From Purshia tridentata (Eukaryota; Streptophyta; Magnoliopsida; Rosales; Rosaceae): a DNA stretch of 64,000 nucleotides. Shown here one piece after another: positions 45,520-62,775 of this stretch (the first letter of the stretch is position 1; the number at the start of each line of letters is the position of its first letter). Under the pieces are notes generated by a model. The model saw only the letters and a list, made by a program, of their open reading frames with translations. It was not told where the DNA came from and did no database searches. The translations under genes and the position numbers were made by a program. The stretch spans positions 90,886-154,885 of the forward strand of contig QANT01002103.1 in the NCBI GenBank assembly GCA_003254885.1. The letters are read 5' to 3'.

Positions 45520-46490
45520 TTAACTAGTGCAGGAGCTCACTACTGCGCGATTGAAGTTATCCAACTCCTTCGAATGGGGACCATAAACAGACTTGATGGT
45601 GTCCCTGCAGCTCCTACAGACATGAATGAAACCAAACCATCATGTTCCTCACTTGAGGGGAAATGGGGAATGGGTCATAGATGCTATATTGTCAAACTCT
45701 CAATCACTATTGCGTGCATTCAAGTTATGTTGACCGACTCTCAATCAGTACCGCACATTTAGATATGATCTCACTGATTAGACGATCCGGATTAAAACAA
45801 CATAACATGCAAAACAGGCAAAACAAAACTCTCCTTGCTTCAAATAGTTTAGCAATACTCAACAGTACTTTAACACAAATGAAAAATAGATCACAACCTG
45901 CATGCCTCCTTGTTGAATTTCTTGTTGCTAATCCCATACAATGACTGAAACACATCTGCCTCCACACGACAAAAATATGGACGTTCTGGGAAAACAAGTC
46001 CATACCCATTTGGTGTTACAAACTAAGACAAGAAGGCTACTTCGGACAAAAAAAGAAGACAAGAAGGCTACCAAGAAAAGTTGAGTTGTACACACCATTG
46101 TAAATGGAGCACTTGCGTGTGCTCTTCTCAAAGTGCACACACCACCCATCTGCACCCACCATGCTTCTGTAAAGCTGAAACATTCACAAAATCAATTCCA
46201 AATTTCCAAATCAATCATATAAATCGAAAATTTTCATTGTGTTGAAGAAGAGAGACCTCTATGTCAGAAGGGTCATTGAAAATCTCTTCAGGGGTAGCAA
46301 AAGAGGGACCCTTGACGAGCTTGCAGCAAGCCCCACAGCTCTCCACGCACTGCCAGGACTCCTCCTTCCTCTGCCTCCCGAACCCGACGCTCGTCGTGGG
46401 GCTTTGCTTTGGTTTTGTCTTCCCAGCCTGCCGTGGCCGGCGTGCCATGCTCACTATGCCGAGACAGGGCAAAGTCACTGCGTTTGACAT
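45520..46490 (-). CDS. CxxCxxCC-type (YkgJ-like) cysteine-cluster protein
   Basis: Four exons (46490-46257, 46174-46096, 45985-45898, 45613-45520) join in frame to 164 residues. The cysteine cluster starts at C48 (CVESCGACC: C48, C52, C55, C56), followed by KGPSFATPEEIF, GWCVHFEKSTRKCSIYNERP, YFCRVEADVFQSLYG and CRSCRDTIKSVYG. This pattern is that of the bacterial YkgJ / 'zinc- or iron-chelating' family, which has conserved plant members. No function is established that I know of; metal binding is inferred from the clustered cysteines. The basic, acid-free N terminus (residues 1-42, rich in Arg, Lys, Ser and Thr) suggests an organellar transit peptide. All introns are GT-AG; phases 0, 1 and 2 are consistent across joins. 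The next gene is 1 kb away and unrelated. Confidence 0.87.
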
Positions 46491-47553
46491 TGAGTTTGTG
46501 GATAAAGTTTGAACGATGGCGGTGGTTGGGTTTGTTTTTGTTGCTAGACCAAAGTCTCATATACAATCTACTTACTGGGTTTGTCTCCTTTTTTTCTTTT
46601 TCTTTTTGGGCCAATTTCTTAATTACACCAAACTACCAAAACTATGTATTCTTTTTTTGGTTTATATTATTGATCCGTAGATCGTCCTTGTAATAAATAG
46701 CTTTTATGGATTAAAGCATTTTGCTTTGTAACAAGTAAAATTCAAGCAAAGCCAAATAATTGCAATGACTGATAAACAGGAGTGTTCTTGAATATGTAAA
46801 AGTTGGAATCCAAGAAGTCCTAAATTGTCTTACGGAATTTTTCACCGTTGAATGCTTAGCTCGAACGACGCCAAGCGTGACAAAGTCCTAAATTGTCTTA
46901 CGGAATTTTTCACCGTTGCAAAATGTGAGTGAGTGAGGGTTTGAATGCTTAGCTCGAACGACGCCAAGCGTGACATTCTGCAATGATTCCGCATTTTCTT
47001 TCCCAATTGGAGAAGACCTCATCCTAGAGCATGTTGATTCAAAAGACTTGTGCATTTTGGTAGAGATGAGCATTAATAAACACCATCATCTATTAGACAA
47101 ACCTATAACCAATCACGGTAGTAACACCAGCCATGTACGATTTTCCATATATATAACAGAAAACCATGAATTCCAAATTAGAATCAGAAATAATCTGTCT
47201 AGCGGAACCAAGTTTTGGGACATGACTGCAACTCGCAAAGCCACAAAAGGGAGGGGAAGGAGGCAGCTGAAGGAACGGAAGTACAAGGGCCACTCCCCGG
47301 GACACCAGGTTTTGCAAATCACTAGTTATTATTACTCCCACACCCCCAGAATACCAATAAGCGGGTTAAGTAACAAATCTCAGACTAGTTTCAAGATAGA
47401 TTAACAATAATAAACTTCATAAGTTCTAAAATTTTAGTAAATATATAAATCAAACAAGCAAGTCGAATATCCGCTTAGAACAAGCAGGGAAAAACAAATT
47501 GGGTAGTGCATACTAGTTTGTCCAAGAGAACAAATTCTTATTTCCTACACACC
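46491..47553. other. Spacer between cysteine-cluster gene and RS2Z33-like gene
   Basis: Holds the promoter of the cysteine-cluster gene, a partial tandem duplication at 46816-46974 and, on the right, the likely 3' UTR of the RS2Z33-like gene. A GC-richer patch at 47215-47310 keeps an open plus-strand frame (ACTCGCAAAGCC onward) starting only with GTG at 46970. No protein family was recognised, so it is not called. Confidence 0.45.
46816..46974. repeat. Tandem duplication with a 25-bp indel
   Basis: Unit 1 (46816-46881, 66 bp) starts agtcctaaattgtcttacgg and ends cgccaagcgtgac. Unit 2 (46884-46974, 91 bp) is identical except for 25 extra bases containing gtgagtgagtgag after caccgttg. Confidence 0.93.
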
Positions 47554-49826
47554 CTAGGGTGACTCACTGCCTCTTGGTGAGCGGCGGTTGTCATCATCAT
47601 CATCAACAGGGCTCCTATCCTCCCTTGGGCTGGGGCTGCGACCATTCACTTCAGGACTTGGATACCTTCCACCACCAGGGCTATCTCTCTCAGGGCTTAT
47701 AGGACTTCTGCTCTTTGCCCTAGGGCTAACAGGACTTAAGCTCTTTCCCCTAGGGCTACCACTGTACTCAGAACCCTCTTGTCGTGTGGCCAATCTACCA
47801 TTTCTGGGGGAAGGGCTACCTCTCCCATGGGGATCATCAGGTGTAAAACTACGCTTCCTCCCCTTTGAAGGGGGACTCTTCCTCAGGTCGGGGCTCCTGT
47901 AAGGACTCAGTGATCTGTCATTGCGATCCAGGTTTCGCCCTCTCCTTGGCGGGGATCTTGACCGGCTGGCAACCCACAAAGTGATCCAGTTAATAAATCA
48001 AAATAAATAAATAAATATATATATATATATATATACATTTCAATATACATCATGTATCTGAGTCTGAACTTGTAGACCATTTTCCCTCAGGATTAAGGTC
48101 ACTTGAAAAATGCTTCTCTTCAATTTTCAAATCAAGAAACACAACTGACAACATGCCTCTAAACAGTAGCATGTCAACAATGCCAAAATTACAAATACAT
48201 CCAATAGCACACTATAATATCATACAAATCAGGATCAAGAGAAAACTGACCTATAGCTGCGGCTTCGGCTGTAACTTGGGCTACGGCTTCTGCCACGACG
48301 AGGAGAACGTGACCCAATTGGTGATCGTGAACGGCTGCGCCCATGTCTGCAACAATGTGAAAGCTGCTATTATGATTCATCGATAAAGACGGGGGGAGGG
48401 GAAGAAAGAAAAACAGAAATGAAACAAGTAATTACCTTAATTCCTTGGGACTATTTTTGCACTGCCTTTCTATATGGCCTCTTTCTCCACAGCGATAGCA
48501 TTTATTCTTCCAGTCCCCAGCCTTGCAATCACGAGCCCAGTGGCCATCAATGCCACAGTTGAAGCAGCGTCCAGATCCAGGAGGAGGACCTCTGCCCAAA
48601 TATTCCCGGGAACCACGTGGTCCCTACTCCAAGTAACATAAGAAATAACAAATCAGTTTGATGAAATAACTAAACCTAAGAACACAAACACAATAATATA
48701 CAGTGGAAATAAGAGAGAAAAAAAGAGGGGAGTGGGAGCAGAACAAGAACAACAATCATTTCCAAAGTACCTAAAATGCCCATAAAATTTACACCCTGGC
48801 TGGTATGAAACCATGAAACTACAAGAAGCATTTTCATTCAACTTATAACAATACACACTATAACATGCATATGTATTTGACTTAGAAAGCAACATTCAGC
48901 TTAAAAGCTTTACCCCCTTTGCAAATTCCACAATGAGACGACTTCCATCAAATTCCCGACCATCTAAGCTGTATCTTGCATCATCAGCATCTCGAGGATC
49001 ACTAAATTCCTGTTAACAAAAGGTGAGAGCAGAAACCAACAAAGGTGACCCCCCATATTGGGTTATGTGTTGCCAAGCAGGTTATCAAGCATATAACATT
49101 ATAACTAAAAGAATCAAAAACAAAAATAAAGAAAAACTTACAACAAATGCAAACTCTCGCTTCATGTCCACATCTCGTACTCTGCGTAAACGGTTGCCAG
49201 AAACAGTAAGCCTATCATTACTTAAGTACTTCAAGTGTATGATACTTCGCCCGTCACAGACGAACTAAACACCAGATTGAGATTGTTGCCATTTGCATAA
49301 AAACACGCTATAAGACTACAGAAAGAATCGCCAAAGTCTCCTATAAACTGGGCAAGAATTTCCACCAATTCCACCAAGGCCACCCTCCCACCAAAGACCT
49401 CCAAGTAAGGCCAAACCCCAGAAACCTTCAACAAGATCATTCAAGTTAAAAAAACACAAGACCTTCGGGCAAAAAGCTCCCCTAACACAAGATGATGAAA
49501 AGTTACATTAAACCAAGCATAAAAGCAAGCTTGGCAGAAACCAAATGTCCCCAACAATTTTGGTGGAAAAATCTGACAGCCCTCACGACCAATAATGATT
49601 CAATGTGTTAGTTTTCCATTATTTTCAATTCATAAGACGCATAACTGTGATTCCATACAGATTGCATAGAAGATGTGTTTGTCACTCAACAAAAATTCTG
49701 CAATAAAAAAAGTGATTACCTTCCATATCTGTTGAACAGGCGCTCCAGATCACGTGAACGCGTGCGTGAAGACAAGCGGCCAACATAGAGACGAGTATTT
49801 CCATACCGATCATCATAACGAGGCAT
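47554..49826 (-). CDS. RS2Z33: RS2Z-type SR splicing factor (RS2Z33-like)
   Basis: Six coding exons (49826-49720, 49181-49142, 49009-48914, 48623-48436, 48346-48251, 47965-47554) give 312 residues. Residues 1-81 are one RRM (RNP2 LYVGRL at 13-18, RNP1-like REFAFVEF at 44-51). Two CCHC zinc knuckles follow ([28 protein letters not shown]), then an Arg/Ser region ([16 protein letters not shown]) and a long Ser-Pro-rich tail ending in an acidic run. This RRM-2xZnK-RS-SP order defines the plant-only RS2Z subfamily of SR proteins, which regulate splice-site choice in nuclear speckles. Arabidopsis RSZ33 (At2g37340) autoregulates its own splicing. Here the RRM is also split by a 538-bp intron (49182-49719), the type of intron alternatively spliced in relatives. 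A leader intron lies upstream (49834-50430). Position between ALS3 and ABCG genes matches Arabidopsis. Confidence 0.95.
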
Positions 49827-49833
49827 TTTCAGG

Positions 49834-50430
49834 CTGAATCAAAGTAATAAACAAAGTAAACACCAATGGAAAACCTTGCTACTATTTTCAAGCAATATAA
49901 ATAAAAGGGAAATATTAGACACTAGAACATCTTAACAATTTCAGTTTTGTATTAATCAGTGAAAATTCTAGAAACACCTCAATGCAATTATTTCAGACCC
50001 AATTCATTAATTCAGTTGAGAAATGAGGATGCACAAATTAGAACTCGTTTGAGCATCCTTATAATTTGAATGGGACCTATTAAATTTTGCACTGTCTGTA
50101 AAACACAAATTCTCCATCTTGAATAGTAGAACAACGAAACCACTCAAAAAATAAAAAGTGGGGGAAAAAAAATTCTCATTAAACTTTGAATAACAACAAC
50201 CAAGCAGCCCTAACAAACAAACTAAGATCTATTAGTCTCTAGCTCAATATATAAAGTCGAAACCCAAATATCGTACATACATACATACACAAATCTAATC
50301 AAAACCCACAAGATAAAAAATACAAAATATAAAAATCTTCGTAAACTCACTGACCTGCTAGTGAATATTAAAGGAAAAAGCCCTAATCAAAACCCATAAA
50401 ATTTAATGTAAATTCGTAAAAATTTCGTAC
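49834..50430 (-). other. 5' UTR intron of the RS2Z33-like gene
   Basis: On the minus strand a leader exon ends ctgtcaag at 50431, followed by the donor gtacg. The acceptor (tttgattcag) ends at 49834, eight bases before the ATG. No open frame is conserved inside. Confidence 0.6.
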
Positions 50431-50517
50431 CTTGACAGGTAAATAAAGCCCCAAAACCGATTTAACCCTAATAACACTTTCGGAACACAGAGAGAAAGAG
50501 AGGATTCTGTCTTCGTG

Positions 50518-50527
50518 ATTTATATAG
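50518..50527 (-). promoter_or_regulatory. TATA box of the RS2Z33-like gene
   Basis: On the minus strand the sequence reads ctatataaa. It lies about 90 bp upstream of the proposed leader intron donor, which gives a leader exon of roughly 60 bp. Confidence 0.55.
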
Positions 50528-50529
50528 AG

Positions 50530-51626
50530 AACCGACAGGTTTGACGGCCAGGATGCGCTTTGTTAATCAAAGGGTTAGGATTTGAGCAGATAAAATAAAT
50601 ATGAAAAATTGAATTATTATTTATATGACGCTTTTGTTAATCTAAGGCTATATAGATTAATGCGCGTGGGTGGGGGATAGCGTGCGGCCGTGTGCCGTGT
50701 TAGTAAAATAATCCCACGAAATGGGCTTGAGTTTAATGGGCCGTGGCCGACCTGACTTAGTACAAGTAGCAGGTAAAATCTACTACTTTTACGGCCCAAG
50801 CTCAGGAAGGCATTTTGGCTTGAAGCTTGAAACTCACACTAATTAAGAACTACTTTTGGACTTCGGCCAAAAAAATAAAATAAAGAACTAGTTATGAAGA
50901 ATCTCAGCAAAAAAGAGAAAATAATTTAGGACTCCAACACTCATGAAATTACTTAAAAAGACAATAGGGATAATTAACTTTCCTAACAATTAATTTTCTA
51001 GTGAATCTTAGAACTTTGAGTGCGCACAGTGCACTCGATGTAGATGCAATCGCTCATCAATTGTTCGGCAATTGTGCATTGATACAATTGACAATCCATT
51101 TTTCTTTTTTGTTATAATCATGGCACAAGTTCCAAAAACACAAATGTACGTTTGTCCTTTTGGATGATAACGAACTTCATTTTTTTAATTCAATTTATCA
51201 CCTTATTAATCAAATATTTTCACACAATTAAACCTACATGTATTTACCACATTGTAGATGAAATGTGATACAAATAATTTTGTTATTATACATTGATTAA
51301 CCAAATTAGTTTGCAAAACTAATGTGAAATCATGTAATATTACTGACTCAACGAATGGTCAATAAATAAAGAAATATCCAATAGAGAGCTAATAAACAGA
51401 AGCCAAAGCTCCAAGGTTGAAGGTTGTAATCTTTCACAAGCTAAGTGTGTATAACCAAAATGCATGAAACAAACACATATATATAAAGTATGGTAACTTA
51501 CAATTATACAGTGAATTAACAAAGACCAACAATTGAAATCCGATTGCCACCGCTATATATATGTATGCGACATGTAATGTACGTACCCCTCACATTCGCA
51601 ACCAGCCAATTGATGTTAATCATCAA
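50530..51626. other. Promoter/3' spacer, no gene seen
   Basis: Between the RS2Z33-like promoter and the 3' end of the ABCG gene. AT-rich; short frames at 50617-50799 and 51340-51522 have no support. A tgcgcgtggg/gtgcggccg-rich patch around 50660-50700 is the only GC-rich part. Confidence 0.5.
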
Positions 51627-54297
51627 CTACCTCCTCTTATTCTTGCTCCCCAACAACAAAGTTAAATAAAACAGGATCCTAAAGAAGAACCCCCAGGCTA
51701 TGGTCACCCACAAGCAATTCCATTTGCTTAAATCCGTGATCCCCTGCTGCTTCAGTATATCCGCTCCGGTGGTCACGCAAGAGGACCCCGTAATGTTGAC
51801 CCCGAGAGTGCTGCTCATCGACTTGAGCAGCTCCAACTTCATCGTCACTGGGACGTCACCCAGTGGCGTGTTGTCGAACATTTGGGTCCCCCTCACGAAA
51901 CACCTGAGGGGGTCTTCGAACTCATTTTGCAACACACCTTCGTACGGATACTTGACGAGAGAAATGTAATGGAACCAAATCCAGTAGAGGGGGATTCGAT
52001 CTCGGGATATGAAGAAGCCACTGAAGAGAAGAAAATAGGCCAAAATGGCGACGACAACAGTGTAGCCCAACATGACATGGGTGACGACTCCGGAGAGAAA
52101 GGTGACGAAGGAGCTTCCGGCCCAAAAAGCCGAGAAGATTGTCAAGAAGAAAAAGAAAAAGCCGAAAGACCCACCAGCGAGGCCCACGGCCCAAAAGGTG
52201 GTGGCGGCAAAAGCCAAAGAGAGAAAGACCAAAGAGGGAATGGAGATTATAGAGTGAGCAAGAACATAAGAGGAGCGGCGGTAGGCGTTGTAGGCAGTCT
52301 CTCGCATGAAGATGTAGCGTTCTTGGAGGAAGACAGGGATGGCCTCGGCGCAGGTGTAGAAGGTGGTGGACATGGCGAAGGCGAAGAAGCCGAGGCGCTC
52401 CTTGACGCCCTTGGGGGAGTTGTCCAGCTGCCAGAACATGGTGGCCAGGATCACTCCCGTCACCAAAACGGCGCCGAATCGGATGCCGAACAGCTCCGGC
52501 ATGCGACGAGAGTTGGTCAGGGAGCGCTTCGAGATGACGACGATTTCGGTCCAGATTGGATTGGCGAATGTGGGGACGGAGGAGGAGAGGTTGTTGGTGG
52601 ACTCGGTTGGGGCGCCGGAGACCAGTTTGCCGCGCGAAATGCTGGCGCTGATTGCGTCTTTCAGGGAGAGCTTTTGGATTGTCGCATTGTTCGTGTTCTC
52701 ATCTTTGCCGTGCTTTTTCGTGGCCTGCCAGGACTTGTTGAATTCCACCAAGCTTCTAGTTCCACCTGATGCATGTGAACATGGGTTAATACAGGTTTTA
52801 AATGTTAAATTCTAGACTGAATTAGAGCTCAACCAACTTATATTTTATGCAAGCACAACATGCTATAGTCAGATTAAGTTAGATGACTCTATTTTGAAGG
52901 TTTGAAAATGTAGAAATACCAACAAAATATTAGGAAAGAAATTAATATATTGATTGTTTTATTAAAAATTCTCTTTTCACTACATGCTCTAAATGTAATT
53001 TCCTAAGTTGAAAAGACTTAATCCTCAACATAAAAAAGGCGTTATTTTTGTGCACAAAAATGTTAATAGCAAATATTTAGAAAAATTACTTAAAAGAAAA
53101 ACGGAGAAAATTTCAAAAGATTATCAAAATTTAACCTGGGGTTTCCTCGAGTTCTCTGATAAGGTCAAGCGCAAACTCGGTCCGGTTCTCGGTCTCGGGT
53201 ATCGGATGCCCGAACTCCCCGAAAAACACCGGAAGATTCGCCGGAGAGCCACCATACACGGTCTGTCCATGCGACAGAAATATCAACCGGTCCAACAACC
53301 CAAGTATTCTATAACTCGGCTGATGAATCGACATCACCACAATGCTTCCACTCTGCGCTATCCTCTGCAAAACCTTCACCACCATGAAAGCACTGGTCGA
53401 GTCGAGCCCCGAGGTGGGCTCATCAAGAAACAAAACAATGGGGTCGTGAATTATATCAATCCCTATCGAGACCCTCCGCCGTTCTCCTCCAGAGACTCCG
53501 CGGTGGCCCTCGTCGCCGATGACGGTCTTGGCGGCATTTCGGAGACCCAATTGATCAATCAGAGCCTGAACTCGAGCTTTCTTCTTGGACTTGGAGAGCG
53601 AGCGTGGGAGTCGGAACTCGGCGGAGAACATGAGAGTCTCTTCGACGGTGAGCATTGGGAAGAGAAGGTCGTCTTGCATGACGTAAGCAGAGATCACTTT
53701 CGCGAGTCGCGAGTTTAGGGTCTCGCCGTTGAGTGTGATCGAGCCTTTCAAGCTGTCTTTGGAGATTCGATCGGCGAGGGCGTCGATGAGGGTCGATTTG
53801 CCGGAACCGCTTGCTCCGAGAACAGCCATGATCTCTCCTTCTCTGGCCTCGCCGGAGATGTTGTTCAGTAAAATCTTGGTGTTGGTGTTTGGGTTATTTC
53901 CCATTTTACCCTCCGGTGTTTGGATTTTGGAGCTGAAGCACGGTAATGTCATTTTGCGGCGCACTTTGACACTGTATGTGAGATTGGTGAAGGACAGAAC
54001 AAAAGGGTACGACGACGACGGCGCGGAGCTGCAAACGGAGCCGAGCTCGAGAACGTGATGATCGTCGTCAGCTGTTTGGTGGGCGGCTTCGACCCACTTG
54101 AGAAGCTCCCCGAGCGTTGGGTGCACGCGCGGAGGTCTGGAGGGGTTAAATTGTTTGAGCTCCGTGTTGGGCTGTTGTCGGGGTGATGAGTGGTTGAAGA
54201 CGACGACGTTTCGTGGTGGTGGTGGTGCCGCCGACGACATCGTTTTGTTTGGAGCTGGTAGAGCAGCAGCAGAGTTATGCGACGTCGTTGGAGGCAT
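51627..54297 (-). CDS. ABCG half-size transporter (ABCG2-like, WBC family)
   Basis: Two exons (54297-53136 and 52765-51627) join as [12 protein letters not shown] into 766 residues. The nucleotide-binding domain comes first, as in all G-subfamily transporters: Walker A GASGSGKS (161-168), signature [12 protein letters not shown] (268-279), Walker B IVLFLDEP (287-294), switch His in SIHQPS (325). The C-terminal half is a six-helix ABC2 membrane domain ([20 protein letters not shown], then [20 protein letters not shown] before the last loop). Half-transporters work as dimers at the plasma membrane. The At2g37360/ABCG2-ABCG6-ABCG20 clade exports aliphatic suberin or related lipid precursors to root and seed-coat barriers. 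The ABCG2 match rests on similarity and on position after RS2Z33. A long antisense open frame (51882-52769) is a composition shadow. Confidence 0.95.
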
Positions 54298-54346
54298 ATT
54301 CGGAGGGTTTGTTACTACCTAGTTACAGAAACTCTTTGAGCGCGGG

Positions 54347-54355
54347 ATTTATAGA
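54347..54355 (-). promoter_or_regulatory. TATA box of the ABCG gene
   Basis: On the minus strand the sequence reads tctataaat, 50-58 bp upstream of the ATG at 54297. The implied leader is only about 20-30 bp, and no intron is needed in the 5' UTR. Confidence 0.55.
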
Positions 54356-57233
54356 AATGGAATTGGGAGGGTTTGGTGAGTTTAAGTTGTCCAACCGCAG
54401 CTTTTTGTGCTACGTGCTATACACTTGTACCAAGTCTAAGGGCCAAATTGAGTCGTTAATATCATGTTGAATTAGTGTTATTAAATCAATAAATTATAGT
54501 ATTTATTTATTTTCTAAAATATTAATTAGAATTTATGATTTTAAATATTAATAATTTATTCACGATTTATAATTAAACAATTACATAAAAAAATCTATTT
54601 TCAGTATTATATAAATTAAATTAAATTATTTAGTGTTTGTACTTAAAACACTAATTAAATAGCATATTAGCATGTACCATTTACTTGGAATTTTTACTTG
54701 TATATTTTGTAGTTTAGTTTCGATATTTTCGTAAACCTTATTGCACTATATTTTGATGGATAAAAAATACTGAAAATAAATATATACAACTGACATTAAT
54801 TAAATTGAGTTTTCTTTTTTAAAGATAAATTAATTTGAGTTTTCAAGTATTCACTTGCTTACTTAGGGGATGACTTGAAGTTGGAAATAAGAAGCTCATA
54901 TAACCCTCAAGTCTCAACATATTTAATTTCATCACTATATTCACTTCCAAGTTCTAAAGCATTGTATATATATAGTCGCATTTCTTTGTACAAAAGTTTT
55001 ATGCTAGTTAAGCTAGCTAGCATTTTGGGTTACATTGAAAGAATTGTTAGCACTACCAAAGAGCAGCAGGCCATGCATATATGACTATGAGCCTCTTTAT
55101 TAGCTTGATTCTTGTTAACTTTGTATTTTGGCAAATAGAGTGTTAATTGTTAACTTTGGGGTTATATAATTATATTGTTACTACTGGATTAGTATTAATT
55201 AAACATGGTGACCATTTCTCTTCACTGCTCGACAAACTTGGTAGGTTGTCAAAATCAAAAGAAAACCTCATTTTCATTCATCCAATTCATTTCTTCTTAC
55301 CATCACCAAAGCCCTTCATTGGATAACTTTGGTTTCTTTATTCGAATCACACTTCCCATTAAAAAGTTTAAAGGGACAAGTAGTATTCATGGAACCCAAT
55401 AGTCCTAGTTGGTTGCAACGAAATTCAAAGCATAGTCATTAGACCAAAAATCTGTGTGTAATTATTTAGATTATATATATATATATATGGGTTGGTTTGT
55501 CATGCAGGAATTAATTGTGAGCTGTGTCTTAATCTAATCTCTACACGCCTCCATTTCTTCACGAAATCCACATTACACATGGCGTGGACTAACTTTCACA
55601 GGTACTTAAGTAATTAGTTATTTCATACTTCACCTTTATTAATTAATTATTGGTAATATTAATTTACATATCTCTCTACGTATAATTTAACAAATGAATT
55701 GCTTTGTGTTAGGTATGGGTGTTATATCTGCTGTGGACTGGCTGTAATGTATATATGGGTGTTCATCTACTGTGGACTGACTGCATATGGTTGGTCTTTG
55801 TAGGCAAGAAATTAATATAGAGGAAAAAGTATACTTCTTTGGGTTATAACAGACCCATTTAACTAATTTTTATATATTTGTGGATCTTTCATTGCAGTTT
55901 CAATCCCTTGTGATTTTAACTTATGTTAGGGTCTTAAATAAATGATCTTTTATTTGTGTTTTTTCCTTATCTCTTTTTGTTAATGATTTCTTCGTTTTTC
56001 AAATGATATAAGATAGATCGAGTAAACAACCTGTAAGCGTGAGAATAACATACTATTTTATGAGTGAAGCCGTACGCCTTTGCTTTCTAAATTAGATTAT
56101 AAACTTAATTTACTATATATTTAACCAAATTATTCTTACATGACAAAAATATTCCCCCCCTTTTCTTGTGTGGTTTAACAGTTTAATTGTTTTACTTTAG
56201 ACAATGGTTCAGCATTTACCTCTGCATCAATATATCTTAATAACAGAATTAGGTTCCAAACTTAAGTTACTAATTCTTTGACCCAATTAGGTTCCTCATG
56301 CTCTTCGATCTTTTCCTCTGAGTAATTTATGATATTGGCAACAGCCTCCTAGTCCTAGATATTTTTATCAAAAGAAATATAGAATGGTTCCAAAAGCTTT
56401 GTATTGAGGTCAATGATGACCCCTACATCTGCTGATATATACAGGATCGCTAGCTCAACTGTGAGGCCACATACAAGTGTTGAAAGCGAAACTGGTTAAT
56501 CCAGCTCACTCAAAACTCAAGACCTTGCCCACCTACAAAGCCAGATACCATTAGAAGAAAGCTTTTGCCCAGAGCAGTTGAGAATTCAATGATCACACAT
56601 CCACTGTGTTACTTATTTTCTTAGGAATGGAGAGTTTGTTAGTTAGTTGTGCGTCTCCATCCTTTTCCTGACGTCTATTTCTTTCTTTTCTTAAGGAGGT
56701 CTTCAATGGCATAGGAAAGAAATGCCTTACTGATACTATATTTTTGTTACATTGAAAAGAATCGAACTCTAGACCTAGTACTCTACCTTCCATCACCATT
56801 GAACTAACCACAAGGGCTTAAGCATCCATACAAATTTCAGAATTCCATTCTGTTGCAGCCTATCAATATCGAAAATGCATGCAGTCTACATCTTGGTTAC
56901 AAAAAACCTTATTTACGGTTGGCACATATCATCTATGTAGACACCAGAAAATAAACTGCATGTTATATTGCTGCATTTTCTAATAAAATGAGAAAGTATT
57001 CAAGTTTTTACAAAAAAACCTAGAAAAAACAATTAATGAGGGCAGCGGGCAAAGAAAAATATTGTGACTAGTTTTTCATCAGCTAAACCATCCCTAAATA
57101 AATGGGAAGAGGGTCTAGTTGTAGACCCATTCCAGAAATTTGCTGCGTTAGAGTGGACCCATTTTCAGAGAATACCAACAAAAAAGGCGCACCTCTAGGG
57201 GCAACTTCATGAATCTATCTATTGGAAATTGCC
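54356..57233. other. 2.9-kb AT-rich spacer
   Basis: ABCG promoter on the left and 3' flank of the Ca2+-ATPase gene on the right. Contains a short (AT)n near 55475-55488, an imperfect duplication around 55730-55790 (tgggtgttatatctgctgtggactg / tgggtgttcatctactgtggactg) and a SINE-like remnant near 56735-56822. No gene supported. Confidence 0.5.
56735..56822 (-). mobile_element. tRNA-derived SINE-like remnant
   Basis: On the minus strand: an A-box-like tggttagttcaatggtga, then 30 bases, then a B-box-like gagttcgattctt, followed by gtaacaaaaatatag. Close to tRNA promoter spacing. No target-site duplication was found. Confidence 0.5.
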
Positions 57234-62497
<5,264 letters not shown>

Positions 62498-62504
62498 TCA
62501 GATC

Positions 62505-62775
62505 TAGTACAACAAACACAGAGAATCAATTTTCTCAGTGAAAAATTCAATCTTTCAGATCAACTCATCCAAACAAACTGTTCCCCCATGCAAGCCAATC
62601 ACTCGAAACACTTAAACTGAGAATCGAATCCAAAGGAAACCGAAAGTCCGAGTGGGTTGTAAAATTCAATCCCCCGGAACAAAAATCAAATAATAAACAA
62701 GCAAAATAAACGAATTGAACTGTTAGGGATTTCACTCTTCAAACAATCGAGCTTTCCAGAGAGTTCAGTTCGTAC
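62505..62775 (-). other. 5' UTR intron of the ECA gene
   Basis: On the minus strand a leader exon ends ctggag at 62776, followed by the donor gtacg. The acceptor (tgtactag) ends at 62505, just before the ATG at 62497. The upstream leader carries an (AG)n-rich stretch (a CT tract at about 62925-62940 on the plus strand). Confidence 0.55.

Noticed and set aside
46970-47404. 144-codon plus-strand frame
   Set aside because: Starts with GTG, overlaps the likely 3' UTR of the RS2Z33-like gene and a tandem duplication, and has no family match.
51882-52769. 295-codon plus-strand open frame
   Set aside because: Lies antisense to ABCG exon 2. Its Gly/Glu-rich translation follows the reverse complement of the transporter's codon composition, and it resembles no family.
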